64,000 bases of DNA. It comes from Candidatus Bathyarchaeota archaeon (GTDB lineage: Archaea; Thermoproteota; Bathyarchaeia; Bathyarchaeales; Bathyarchaeaceae). This document shows, piece by piece, positions 40,999-49,690 of this stretch. The first letter of the stretch is position 1, and each line of letters starts with the position of its first letter. The stretch lies in assembly GCA_004376295.1 (NCBI GenBank), contig SOJZ01000004.1:62001-126000 (forward strand), in the 5' to 3' direction. The notes under the pieces were generated by a model. The model did not search any database. It was given only the letters and a program-made list of their open reading frames with translations, and was not told the DNA's origin. A program made the position numbers and the translations under genes.

Positions 40999-42279
40999 AT
41001 GGAGCGTTTCGAGATTAAGGAGATTAAGGCAAGAGAGATATTTGATTGCAGAGGTAATCCAACCGTTGAGGTTGATGTAATAACAAGGGAAGGCATTTTA
41101 GGGAGGGCAGATGTTCCGAGTGGGCGGTCCACGGGGAAACATGAGGCTTTTGAACTTAGGGATGGAGGAGACAGGTATCAAGGAAAAGGTGTTCTTAAAG
41201 CAGTTAGAAACGTGAACGAAATCATAACACCTGCATTAAGAGGAAGAAATGTAACAAAACAAAGAAAAATTGATGAATTAATGATCGAGCTTGACGGAAC
41301 AGAAAACAAGTCGAAACTAGGAGCCAATGCGATTGTTGGCATATCTCTTGCCGTAGCAAAAGCCGCTGCTAACGCTTTGAGAATCCCTCTTTACAGATAC
41401 ATCGGGGGATCAAACGCCTACATATTGCCTGTTCCGCTCCTAAATTACATAAATGGAGGTAAACTGGCTGCAACAGAACTTGACTTTCAAGAACACATCA
41501 TAATGCCTGTGGGCGCTAAGACTTTCTCAGAAGCAATGAAGATGGGCGCAGAGGTTTACTATGAACTCGGAAAAATATTAGCTGAGAAATGGAACAGACA
41601 TTCATTAAACGTAGCAGACGAAGGCGGATATACCCCTCTAGGGATGAAGGATCCAAGAGAGGCTTTTGACGCGGAATTAAAAGCTATCGAGGAACTTGGA
41701 TATGACAACAAATTTGTGCTCGGACTAGATGTTGCCGCCAGCCACCTCTACAATGAAAGGACGAAAAAATACACTTTTATGGGGAAAGAGATCACTCGGG
41801 AGGAATTTATGGACTTTTACGAAGACCTGGTTTCAGCGTATCCTGTTCAATCAATTGAAGATCCCCTGGAAGAAGAGGATTTCGAGGGTTTTGCAGAGTT
41901 AACGAGGACTCTAAACATTCAGATAGTTGGAGACGACCTCTTTGTTACAAATGTTAAGCGATTACGAAAAGGGATTGAAATGGGAGCTGCAAATGCTCTC
42001 CTTCTAAAGGTTAATCAGATAGGGACCCTCAGCGAAGCTCTAGACGCAGCTCAACTAGCCTTTAGAAACGGCTATGGTGTACAAGTCTCTGAAAGATCCG
42101 GGCAAACTGAAGATACATGGCTAGCCGACTTAACTGTCGGGTTAAATGCTGGTCAAATAAAGACGGGTGCACCTTGCAGAAGCGAAAGAACTGCTCAATA
42201 CAACCAACTGCTCAGAATAGAAGAAGAACTCGGCAATAGAGCAATATACGCTGGAAGAAACTATAGGCAACCATTCTAA
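40999..42279 (+). CDS. Enolase-family protein with altered catalytic histidines
   Basis: Whole enolase fold, 426 aa. Metal ligands remain (D244 in GLDVAAS, E287 in SIEDPLEEED, the D312/D313 pair in GDDLFVTN), as do the general base Lys (K337 in LLKVNQIG), K388 in GQIKTGAP and E165/E208 (FQEHIIMP, ADEGGYTP). Two normally invariant His are lost: GGKHAGN-type loop 2 reads GGKLAATE (L156), and SHRSGETEDT reads SERSGQTEDT (E365). Both normally contact the 2-phosphoglycerate phosphate region. It may be a true enolase with shifted contacts or a paralogue with another substrate. GGGATG serves as ribosome binding site. Confidence 0.85.
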   Translation: MERFEIKEIKAREIFDCRGNPTVEVDVITREGILGRADVPSGRSTGKHEAFELRDGGDRYQGKGVLKAVRNVNEIITPALRGRNVTKQRKIDELMIELDGTENKSKLGANAIVGISLAVAKAAANALRIPLYRYIGGSNAYILPVPLLNYINGGKLAATELDFQEHIIMPVGAKTFSEAMKMGAEVYYELGKILAEKWNRHSLNVADEGGYTPLGMKDPREAFDAELKAIEELGYDNKFVLGLDVAASHLYNERTKKYTFMGKEITREEFMDFYEDLVSAYPVQSIEDPLEEEDFEGFAELTRTLNIQIVGDDLFVTNVKRLRKGIEMGAANALLLKVNQIGTLSEALDAAQLAFRNGYGVQVSERSGQTEDTWLADLTVGLNAGQIKTGAPCRSERTAQYNQLLRIEEELGNRAIYAGRNYRQPF

Positions 42280-42331
42280 TTTCTCCTTTCTTTTTCAAGT
42301 TTGGATCTGAGTATAACAATTGACATAACTG

Positions 42332-43351
42332 CTAACTTAGATAACCTCTTTCCGCAAGTTGCTTTCTATTTACAAAATTATCAGGAATTTGGTTCTTCAG
42401 GATTCTCTTGGCTTCTTTGCTGACCATTAGAGAAGTTGCCTCAAGCGCTTCTTTGGAGTTGCCTGCACAGTGAGGAGTAACAATTACATTGTCAAATTTT
42501 AGAAGAGGGTTCCTTACATCGATTGGCTCTTTAGTGAAAACGTCTAATCCCGCTCCCGCAATCTTCTCATCTCTCAACGCTTTGGTTAAGGCTTCCTCGT
42601 CAACAACTGGGCCTCTTGATGCATTAACCAAGTACGCTGTGGGTTTCATTAGGTTTAATTCCCTAGTGTTGATTATACTTTTTGTTTCTTTGGTTAAGAC
42701 CACATGCAACGTGACAAAGTCGGACTCCCTGAGGAGCTTTTCAAAATCAACTAACTCTGCTCCCCTCTCCTTTGCTACTTCAGCACTTAGGTACGGATCA
42801 TAGGCAAAAATGTGCATGTTGAAACCATGAGCTATTCTGGCAACACGGGATCCTATGGCACCTAATCCAACGATGCCAAGGATTTTCTCGTACAAGTCTT
42901 GGGCTGCGAGTTGGCTAGGCAACCCCGCCTCCTCCCGAGTTGTCCATTCACCAGCCCTAACAAAGTTGCATGTTCGAAGCAGTTTCCTTGATAAACAAAG
43001 CATAAGCGCAAAGACATGTTCCGCAACGGACTCCGCGTTTGACCCACGGGTATTAGCTACATAAATTCCTCTTTCAGAGGCAGCATTGATATCAATGTGA
43101 TCGTATCCCACTCCCCAAACCACGATGCCTTTAAGGTTTGGTAACGCATCCATTACTCGACAAGTTATTTTGAAATATTCAGATATAATCAACTCGGCAC
43201 TAGTGCTACGGACCTTTTTGACTAACTCATCCTCGTTTTTACAGTCAGCCCATATCACTTTCCCAAAATTTTCAAGAGCTTCAATCGCTTCTTTGCTCAT
43301 GTAAAAACGATCGGCACATATTATCCTAGGCGATTTTTCTCTTTTGCGCAA
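42332..43351 (-). CDS. D-isomer-specific 2-hydroxyacid dehydrogenase
   Basis: NAD(P)-dependent oxidoreductase reducing a 2-keto acid (phosphoglycerate dehydrogenase/glyoxylate-hydroxypyruvate reductase group). The Rossmann motif is GIVGLGAIGSRVARIA near residue 150. The catalytic Arg (NASRGPVVDEEAL), Glu (GLDVFTKEPI) and His (VIVTPHCAGNS) are all present. There is no ACT domain, so SerA is less likely than a catabolic hydroxypyruvate or glyoxylate reductase; that would feed D-glycerate to the nearby kinase. Divergent from the M24 peptidase gene. Confidence 0.88.
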   Translation of the reverse strand: MRKREKSPRIICADRFYMSKEAIEALENFGKVIWADCKNEDELVKKVRSTSAELIISEYFKITCRVMDALPNLKGIVVWGVGYDHIDINAASERGIYVANTRGSNAESVAEHVFALMLCLSRKLLRTCNFVRAGEWTTREEAGLPSQLAAQDLYEKILGIVGLGAIGSRVARIAHGFNMHIFAYDPYLSAEVAKERGAELVDFEKLLRESDFVTLHVVLTKETKSIINTRELNLMKPTAYLVNASRGPVVDEEALTKALRDEKIAGAGLDVFTKEPIDVRNPLLKFDNVIVTPHCAGNSKEALEATSLMVSKEAKRILKNQIPDNFVNRKQLAERGYLS

Positions 43352-43512
43352 ACTAGTTCCCTCTTCAAAAAAGTCTGGTTTAAATAGCTTTAAAAGTTAT
43401 GGACATATACATGGATGATACGAGGTTATGTGAAAGGAAAGACACAAATAACCCTGAACAGTTTGCAATGTAGATCGTAGCGCAATAACTTGTCATAAGA
43501 GGGGGATCAGAT

Positions 43513-44610
43513 TTGAAAAGAGAAAGAGTCTTCATGCAAGAGAAGGGTTTGGATGCGCTCGTCGCCATTTCGCCAGAAAACGTTGCTTATAGCATCGGAT
43601 GTGTTATTCCATCACAGTTCTTTGCTAGACGAAGACATGCAATTTCGATAATTCCTCTAGAAGGGTCTCCAGTGCTGATAGTGGCGGATATGGAGGAAGG
43701 ACACGCCAAAAGCTACTCTCTGATCCAAGATATTAGGTCGTACCGAGAGTTCCTGCAAGATCCGATAGACTTGTTAGCCGACGTGCTAAATGAGAAGAAG
43801 CTTGACCATGGACGAATGGGCATGGAACTCACTTACATCCCCACACGCGACTTTGAAATACTTCACAAAAGGTTACCTAAAGTTGAGTTCGTTGAATGCG
43901 AAGAGATTTTTGGGGAATTGTACGCTATCAAAAATGAAAAACAGATAGACATCTTAAGGAGAGTAGCAAGGGCTGCCGAGAAGGCAATAAAGGAAGGCTT
44001 TGAAACGATAAGACCCGGTATGAACGAGTACGAGTTGGCCAGGACAATGATAAATAGATTCTACAGTGAGGGGGGAGACAACATCCGTCTATTGACCGTG
44101 GGATCTGGGGAACGAAGTAGCTATCCAAATGTCGGCCCAAGCGATCGAGTTATCAAGAAAGGAGACTTGATAAGGGTTGATTTCCTAGGTTTGTCAGAAT
44201 ATTTTATGTCGGACGTTTGCCGAACGGCGGTTGTTGGTGAACCCACCAAAAAGCAAAAACAAATATGGCATAAGCTGGTTGAAACTAAGGATAAAGTTCT
44301 TGAGACAGTGAAGCCTGGAGTAAAAGCTTGTCAGATATATGATGCCTACTTAAAAGTTTGGACAAGCTTCGGCTTAAATCCCTTACGATTCATAGGCCAT
44401 GGGCTCGGGCTTTCAACTCACGAGAGACCTTTGCTTAGCGACTTCGACAAGCTGGTTCTTCAAGAAGGAATGGTCTTCTGCATCGAACCACTACTGCTCA
44501 CTCCTAGTGTTGAAGGATATCACCTTGAGGATGAAATTCTCATCACAAAGGATGGCTACAAGATCTTAACTAATCTTATGGACACCTCAGAACTTTACGA
44601 AATCAGGTAA
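43513..44610 (+). CDS. M24 family metallopeptidase (Xaa-Pro dipeptidase/creatinase-like)
   Basis: Pita-bread metallopeptidase of 365 aa: an N-terminal creatinase domain to about residue 130, then the metal site with all five ligands, VDFLG (Asp), SDVCRTAV (Asp), GHGLGLSTHE (His), CIEPLLL (Glu) and HLEDEILIT (Glu). Substrates could be X-Pro dipeptides or small amides. TTG 43513 has a strong AGGGGG 7 nt upstream. The proline racemase in the same block makes a prolidase role attractive, but that is inference. Confidence 0.88.
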   Translation: MKRERVFMQEKGLDALVAISPENVAYSIGCVIPSQFFARRRHAISIIPLEGSPVLIVADMEEGHAKSYSLIQDIRSYREFLQDPIDLLADVLNEKKLDHGRMGMELTYIPTRDFEILHKRLPKVEFVECEEIFGELYAIKNEKQIDILRRVARAAEKAIKEGFETIRPGMNEYELARTMINRFYSEGGDNIRLLTVGSGERSSYPNVGPSDRVIKKGDLIRVDFLGLSEYFMSDVCRTAVVGEPTKKQKQIWHKLVETKDKVLETVKPGVKACQIYDAYLKVWTSFGLNPLRFIGHGLGLSTHERPLLSDFDKLVLQEGMVFCIEPLLLTPSVEGYHLEDEILITKDGYKILTNLMDTSELYEIR

Positions 44611-44677
44611 AGATTGGACAGCCACTGTACGCGCTCGCTATGTAAATTTAAAATAGAAGTTTGACGAGTTAACCAAT

Positions 44678-45676
44678 ATGAAGCGTATTGGATTTGGTCT
44701 CACCGGTGAGAGCACACGTCTCTTATCGATTAGAGATTTGATTCCGTATGTCCAAAAGGCGGAAAAATGCGGGTTCGAATCAGTTTGGATGGCTGAAGAC
44801 TATTTCTATAGAAACGCGATCCTTTCACTTGCTACGTTTGCGTTAGCAACAGACAAGATAAAACTGGCAACTGGAATTATCAACCCGTATACTAGAGACC
44901 CGGTCCTCATTGCCATGACCTTTGCAAATTTAGATGAGATCTCACAGAAAAGAGCAATTATAGGCTTAGGATCGAGTCTAAGGTTAAGGATTTACGAGCA
45001 TCATTATAGAAAAGTAAGCAATCTCACTGCAATGAAGGAATGTATCGAAATCATTAGCGAGTTGCTTAGGGGTAAGAAGGTTACGTACGCGGGCAGTGTT
45101 TTTAAAATTGAGAACATTCGATTGGGAGTCAAGCCCCCGAGGGCGAATATACCAGTCTATATTGGAGCGATGGGCCCTAAGATGTTACAGTTGGCTGGAG
45201 AAATAGCCGACGGGGTTCTTCTGACTGCTGGTACCACGCGAGAATATGTAAGATTTGCAGTTGAAAACATAAAAAACGGTGCCAAACGTACAGGTAGAAA
45301 ACCAGAGGACGTAGATGTTGCCTCCTTCGTAATATTTTCAGTGTCAGAAGATCCCAGGGTTGCAGAGGAGAATATCAAACGTGAGATAGCTTTTCTGGTT
45401 ACGCTTCCAGCGATGGATCACGTACTTAGAGCGAGCTATCTTTTAGACACAGAAAACGTTAGAACCATAAGAAGACTTGGACAAAAAGGCGAAATGGGCA
45501 AGGCTGCTGAACATGTCAGTGAAGACTTAACGAACTCACTTGCTGTTTGCGGAAGACCTCAAGAATGTCTAGAAAAGCTAGAGGAACTCAGATCTTCAGG
45601 GCTAAAATTGCCTATCATCGTGCCGATCGGCAAAAAGGATAATTTAAAAATGGCCTTAGATCTCTTTGCCAAGTGA
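44678..45676 (+). CDS. Luciferase-like (LLM) flavin/F420-dependent oxidoreductase
   Basis: TIM-barrel oxidoreductase of 332 aa. Typical parts: IPYVQKAEKCGFESVWMAED, KIKLATGIINPYTRDPVLIA, IGLGSS and PVYIGAMGPKMLQLAGEIAD. The non-prolyl cis-peptide region fits F420-dependent reductases of the Mer group as well as FMN enzymes. It probably follows the M24 gene in one unit (67 bp gap). The substrate is unknown; being inside a catabolic block suggests a degradative oxidoreductase rather than methanopterin reductase. Confidence 0.85.
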   Translation: MKRIGFGLTGESTRLLSIRDLIPYVQKAEKCGFESVWMAEDYFYRNAILSLATFALATDKIKLATGIINPYTRDPVLIAMTFANLDEISQKRAIIGLGSSLRLRIYEHHYRKVSNLTAMKECIEIISELLRGKKVTYAGSVFKIENIRLGVKPPRANIPVYIGAMGPKMLQLAGEIADGVLLTAGTTREYVRFAVENIKNGAKRTGRKPEDVDVASFVIFSVSEDPRVAEENIKREIAFLVTLPAMDHVLRASYLLDTENVRTIRRLGQKGEMGKAAEHVSEDLTNSLAVCGRPQECLEKLEELRSSGLKLPIIVPIGKKDNLKMALDLFAK

Positions 45677-45731
45677 GAAAAATGAAACTAAGGCATCTCT
45701 TTTATCGATTCTAATCATAGATATTCTGAAA

Positions 45732-47216
45732 CTATGTGTTCTCACCATATAAGAATAGGCTCTGTATGGATTTTCTTTTGAGCCTCTCAAGTCGCTTTTT
45801 ATGGTAATGTGGCAATACTGGCTTGGGATAACTTAATTTGCTATGCGAGAGATTAATGCTATGGAAAACCTCCGCCATTTTAAGCGCCGCAGACAGAGGA
45901 TTTAAGATCGGGACCTTAACAATCTTTCGAATTGATTGATCTATCTTGAACGTGGTGGCTTCATCTATTATAATCGCTTTACCGCCTTCCTCGACAGCCT
46001 TCTCGATCTCATGAAGCAACTTAACAGGGTCTAGCTTTGACCATTTTCTCTTTGGTCGTTTGCCCATAAATCTGGTTGATAGAAATCTTTTCTCAAGTCC
46101 TATTTTTCTTACGTTTTTCTCTATTAACGGTTGCACTTGTCCATCGGGAAGGATAATTGAAAATCTCGTTCCTAGCATACACGCTAACAGCATCGATGAT
46201 TCGCCTAATCCTATAACAGGAATTTCACATATTTCCCTCGCTGATTCCAGTCCAGGGTCTACAGAAGAAGAGATTACTACTGCGTTGTAGCGCTCCCTCT
46301 CAGCACTCAATGCCTCTCGGATAATGAATGGGACAACTTTAACGACCTCTGGAGTAGATCTAATCGATTCCGGGCCTTTTTCAAATTGAACTATATCTAT
46401 TTCAGTTCCATCATTCACGAATCTCCTAAGCTTTTCGAGTAGATTTGGTTCAAGGTCAGCAGATGTTGGGATTAGCAATTTAATCCGCATCTTAGTCGGA
46501 TTCTCTTCTTGGCACTGATCGTTAACTGGAGATTTATTGGTACTTAGCTTCAAATCTATGAGGGCTTCAGCCACCTTTAAGGTGATTACGGCATCTATAA
46601 TTGGGACTTTCAGCTCATCGCTTAAACTTCTTGCAGGCGGAAAGCCTGTACACGCCAATATTAGAACGTGTGCTCCGTCAGCCAAAGCCTTTCTACATTC
46701 CGCCATTAAAGCTGTTCTCATCGTTTCTATGTGTCTAATGTCTTCAGAGAAGACGAAGAATTTCTCGAAGCCGATACCTCTAGTTGAGATGTAGTTCCTA
46801 TCCAGCCTTAAGGTCCTCAACCTTGGAAGTATGTAAAATTCTCCTGGAGGGTACATGTCTCCTACCGAAATCATCGAGAACCTTCTGCCCACCATATTCG
46901 CTACTATTGCTGATGCTTCAAGTGGACCTACTATAGGAATGTTTACAAGCTCTCGAGCAACGTCAACGCCCACATCGAGGTAGCAATATGAAATTACTGC
47001 ATCATAGCCATTTTTTTCAGCTTTGATGGCTAGATCTAGAAATTCAGGTGTTGCTATATCAGCTTCTGAACGTGAGTTAACTGCAATGTTCCCTTGTAAA
47101 CCAGTTACATCGATTTCAGTACCATCCCAAGCATAGCTTCCCAAAAGCTTCTTGATGTTTGTGGCTTCTTCACGCGTTACAAATAAAGGAACTATTACTA
47201 AGATTCTTCTCTTCAA
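45732..47216 (-). CDS. Tandem Asp/Glu/hydantoin racemase-like protein, second domain degenerate
   Basis: Two racemase-like domains in one chain. Domain 1 (about residues 1-225) keeps both catalytic Cys: AVISYCYLDVGVDVAREL and LILACTGFPPARSL. Domain 2 (about 245-450) keeps the fold, for example SVDPGLESAREICEIPVIGL, but the Cys positions read Ser (VVISSSVDPG) and Glu-Ala (IIIDEATTFK), so it should be inactive, perhaps structural or ligand-sensing. The start is TTG 47214-47216 with GGGAG 4 nt upstream; the TATA box at 47249-47259 lies inside the longer open frame, excluding it. Convergent with the LLM gene. Confidence 0.8.
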   Translation of the reverse strand: MKRRILVIVPLFVTREEATNIKKLLGSYAWDGTEIDVTGLQGNIAVNSRSEADIATPEFLDLAIKAEKNGYDAVISYCYLDVGVDVARELVNIPIVGPLEASAIVANMVGRRFSMISVGDMYPPGEFYILPRLRTLRLDRNYISTRGIGFEKFFVFSEDIRHIETMRTALMAECRKALADGAHVLILACTGFPPARSLSDELKVPIIDAVITLKVAEALIDLKLSTNKSPVNDQCQEENPTKMRIKLLIPTSADLEPNLLEKLRRFVNDGTEIDIVQFEKGPESIRSTPEVVKVVPFIIREALSAERERYNAVVISSSVDPGLESAREICEIPVIGLGESSMLLACMLGTRFSIILPDGQVQPLIEKNVRKIGLEKRFLSTRFMGKRPKRKWSKLDPVKLLHEIEKAVEEGGKAIIIDEATTFKIDQSIRKIVKVPILNPLSAALKMAEVFHSINLSHSKLSYPKPVLPHYHKKRLERLKRKSIQSLFLYGENT

Positions 47217-47248
47217 TTCACTCCCTCGCAATCCCTTTAGAGATGAAA

Positions 47249-47259
47249 GATTTAAATAT
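47249..47259 (-). promoter_or_regulatory. TATA box of the tandem racemase gene
   Basis: ATATTTAAATC on the minus strand, about 25-30 bp before the expected transcription start and 35-40 bp before TTG 47216. It decides the start choice. Confidence 0.55.
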
Positions 47260-47442
47260 GGCGTCTCTCGCGCTACACCGCAGGGTTCTGAAGCATAATG
47301 TAAGTATGCTGCCCCGAAAGTTGAGCAGAATACCACGGTCAACCTTGCCAGCCTTAACTCCATTAAGAAGAGTTAGAGAGAACACCCCACAACACAAGCC
47401 TGAAAACCATTTCCTGTACGTCTATCATTAAGATGTCTTTTC

Positions 47443-48465
47443 TTAAAGGAGGAATCCATACTTCAATGGATCATCTCGATCCAAAACAAATTGGTGAATT
47501 CCGGTAACATAGGCGGTTCCAGTCACTTCGGGGACTACTGCCCGATAATCTCCAACGTGGACTTCCTCCACCAACTTTCCTCTAAATAACGTTCCAATAA
47601 TGCTTTCATGGATAAACTCCCGATTTAGTTTGAGCTCTCCATCAGAGAATAGTTGGGCCATCCTAGCACAGGTACCAGTACCGCATGGAGATCGATCAAT
47701 AGCCATTTTGGATCGTCCGGATTCATGGCAACATACAACAGCATTTCTGTAGTTAGCTGAAGGATTTACTGGGTCATCAGTGATCATGACTTGACCCACT
47801 GTTTCAACATGGGGGTGATCCGGATGTTTTATCTCAACTTGCTCATTAATTGCATTCAAGACTCTTTCTCCTATATCCAGTATCCGATTTGAGTAGTCAG
47901 GAATTACTTTTATTCCAAAGTCCTTCGCACTCACTATTGCAGTGAAAACTCCCCCGAACGAAATGTCTACGAGAATCTTGCCGAGTCTACGTACCTCTAT
48001 GGGAACATTGGACTTGTAGAGAAATGATGGAGTGCCTCTGAAGGTGACGCTTTGGACGCGTTCATTTTCAAAGTTGGCCATAGTTGTTATCAGCCCTGCA
48101 CACGTATCCCACTTTATGATAGTTGTAGGTTCAGTAGCCTTGATAATTCCTGTCTCTATCACCACCGTTGTTGCCCCAATCAGAGCATGGCCACACATAT
48201 CCAAGTAACCGGGTGCTCCCATGAAAAGTATTCCCAAATCGGCGTCATTCGTCGTGGGAGCAGTTAAGATGCAGCCGAACATTGCACGGTATCCTCGGGG
48301 CTCGTACATTAACGCGGTTCTTAAGTGGTCTAATTCCTTCTTGCAGTATTCCATCTTTTTAACAATCGTTTCTCCCAGTATATGTGGAATACCACCGGTT
48401 ATCACACGGACGTTTTCACCCGCTGTATGAGCATCTACAGTTGTTACTAAACGCACAATTTTCAT
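47443..48465 (-). CDS. Proline racemase/4-hydroxyproline epimerase family
   Basis: PLP-independent amino-acid racemase, 340 aa. The first catalytic Cys is in LDMCGHALIGATT and the second in DRSPCGTGTCARMA; both are Cys, so a two-base epimerase is expected rather than the Thr-type trans-3-hydroxyproline dehydratase. The opening TTVDAHTAGENVRVITGGIP is diagnostic. It has GGAG just upstream of ATG 48463-48465 and a TATA-like ATATATTAG about 35 bp upstream. Substrate: proline or 4-hydroxyproline, taken up perhaps by the Liv-type transporter beyond the island. Confidence 0.9.
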   Translation of the reverse strand: MKIVRLVTTVDAHTAGENVRVITGGIPHILGETIVKKMEYCKKELDHLRTALMYEPRGYRAMFGCILTAPTTNDADLGILFMGAPGYLDMCGHALIGATTVVIETGIIKATEPTTIIKWDTCAGLITTMANFENERVQSVTFRGTPSFLYKSNVPIEVRRLGKILVDISFGGVFTAIVSAKDFGIKVIPDYSNRILDIGERVLNAINEQVEIKHPDHPHVETVGQVMITDDPVNPSANYRNAVVCCHESGRSKMAIDRSPCGTGTCARMAQLFSDGELKLNREFIHESIIGTLFRGKLVEEVHVGDYRAVVPEVTGTAYVTGIHQFVLDRDDPLKYGFLL

Positions 48466-48694
48466 ATGATCTCCACAAAAATTGAAAGCCTACATGTGCT
48501 AATATATGTGTTTGTCTTTTAACTGTACTACGCCATTTCTAGAGATTCTCATTCAGATGCCTGCTGAATATTTGAGGTAATTTTGGAAGACTATGGTGTA
48601 ACCAGCGCAATTCAAAATGTTGAATGCTTGTTGCGTGGAATGCAGACCGGGAGGGGAAAAACCAGACCCCAAACTCTAACGGCTGGGCATACGG

Positions 48695-48963
48695 CTACGT
48701 AACATTTCCGGCAAGCCAACAAGCTCTATTGCTTGATCTAACCTTTCTCTGGGCGCCAATAACTAATATGCCGTTCACACGTTCGGTTTCAAGTTTCTCA
48801 CCCAAATGCATGTGAACACTGGTTGAGTACTGCTTAAAACCGAAATCCTGTAGAATTTCAACAGCTTTTTTGTTCATTGCAAGAGCGCCTATATGGAGCT
48901 TCACATTTTTTCCTTTTGCCTCCCGGCATTTTATTAAGAGTTTCCTTGCGACTTAGATTCTCA
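48695..48963 (-). pseudogene. GNAT acetyltransferase, C-terminal fragment cut at island edge
   Basis: The minus strand reads LLIKCREAKGKNVKLHIGAL, AMNKKAVEILQDFGFKQYS and EKLETERVNGILVIG, the second half of a GNAT N-acetyltransferase (motif B onward). Upstream, ENLSRKE in a shifted frame continues toward motif A. Coding similarity ends at GCATGCATGCAT (48964-48975). The N-terminal half is missing and frameshifts are present; the C-terminus after VIGAQRK also looks decayed. Probably a host gene disrupted when the island arrived. Confidence 0.6.
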
Positions 48964-48975
48964 GCATGCATGCAT
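48964..48975. repeat. GCATGCATGCAT, left island border
   Basis: Palindromic repeat that ends the GNAT fragment. About 60 bp further in, CGTAAATATCC (49029-49039) occurs; the same order recurs at the right border. Confidence 0.7.
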
Positions 48976-49054
48976 CGAGCGTTTAACATAGATCGTTTAC
49001 GTTTTAACATTCAAAAGCGTAAAGAATGCGTAAATATCCAAAAATCGGGGGACG

Positions 49055-49146
49055 AATGGTATAACTAATGGTATAACTAATGGTATAACTAATGGTATAA
49101 CTAATGGTATAACTCATCGCTTTTTTACGTTCTGAATGGTATAACT
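49055..49146 (+). repeat. 12-bp iteron array
   Basis: Five perfect head-to-tail copies of AATGGTATAACT (49055-49114), then after 20 bp a sixth (49135-49146). Identical 12-bp units without spacers resemble iterons, which bind a replication or partition protein, or operator arrays. The isolated core GTATAAC recurs in the island at 49226, 56655, 56713 and, inverted, 58083. Confidence 0.85.
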
Positions 49147-49149
49147 TTT

Positions 49150-49315
49150 CGATATTGTCGAAATGCGAGTTCTCCCCGTTTTGAGGTTCTTTTCATGTTT
49201 CAGAAGGGAAAAAACCGATACGCGCTGTATAACGCATGTTAATCGACGGAAATTTTCGCGATTTCAACATTAAAAACATGAAAACTCGAAACGACAATAT
49301 CGCTTTTTCATGTTT
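49150..49315. repeat. Inverted repeat pair beside the iterons
   Basis: CGATATTGTCG (49150-49160) returns as CGACAATATCG (49292-49302), and TTTTCATGTTT (49190-49200 and 49305-49315) is inverse to AAACATGAAAA (49274-49284). The region is unusually CpG-rich compared with its surroundings. Together with the iterons it looks like a replication origin or control region. Confidence 0.6.
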
Positions 49316-49519
49316 CCAAAAATTAGACGACGTTTCGCTTTTCACGTCGCGTCGGATTTAGCGGAAGAATGGTCGGAATTTCTGAACGGGGCCGACGGAG
49401 AATCGCTCAACGAGAAATTTAACAACTTCATAAGACAACAAGTCCACAAACCGAATAAAGAAGAATGGTTGAAATCGATTCGCGAGTCCGAAGCATGCAT
49501 GCGTTTTGTTCTCTATTGA
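49310..49519 (+). CDS. Small ORF after iterons, possibly truncated
   Basis: 69 codons, RRRFAFHVASDLAEEWSEFL then NGADGESLNEKFNNFIRQQV, with two amphipathic helices and strong CpG use unlike neighbouring genes. I recognise no family; size and position directly after iterons suggest a plasmid-type DNA-binding or copy-control protein. The palindrome GCATGCATGC (49493-49502) falls in its last codons (EACMRF), after which only five residues remain, so the true C-terminus may have been replaced. No ribosome binding site is clear. Confidence 0.4.
   Translation: MFPKIRRRFAFHVASDLAEEWSEFLNGADGESLNEKFNNFIRQQVHKPNKEEWLKSIRESEACMRFVLY
49493..49502. repeat. GCATGCATGC inside the end of the iteron-side ORF
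   Basis: Separates the CpG-rich iteron segment from the CpG-poor restriction-modification segment. Confidence 0.7.
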
Positions 49520-49690
49520 TAGTCTTTCTTTCCAGAGTATTCCTTCCACATTGAAAGACTACGTCACTTTCTGGCTTTACCTTTCTGAGTTCAATGGTTT
49601 CTGTTTGTTGATAATCCATTCAATCACTTCTTTCTTAACTATGAACAGATGCAAGAACTTTAAAATAAGCATTGATTCCTAAGATGTCTT

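Noticed and set aside
47217-47363. Upstream extension of the tandem racemase frame
   Set aside because: A TATA box lies inside it, and TTG 47216 has a strong ribosome binding site right before the conserved KRRILVIVP start.
49055-49146. Iteron array considered as a CRISPR array
   Set aside because: The repeats are 12 bp and contiguous, with no unique spacers and no cas genes nearby.
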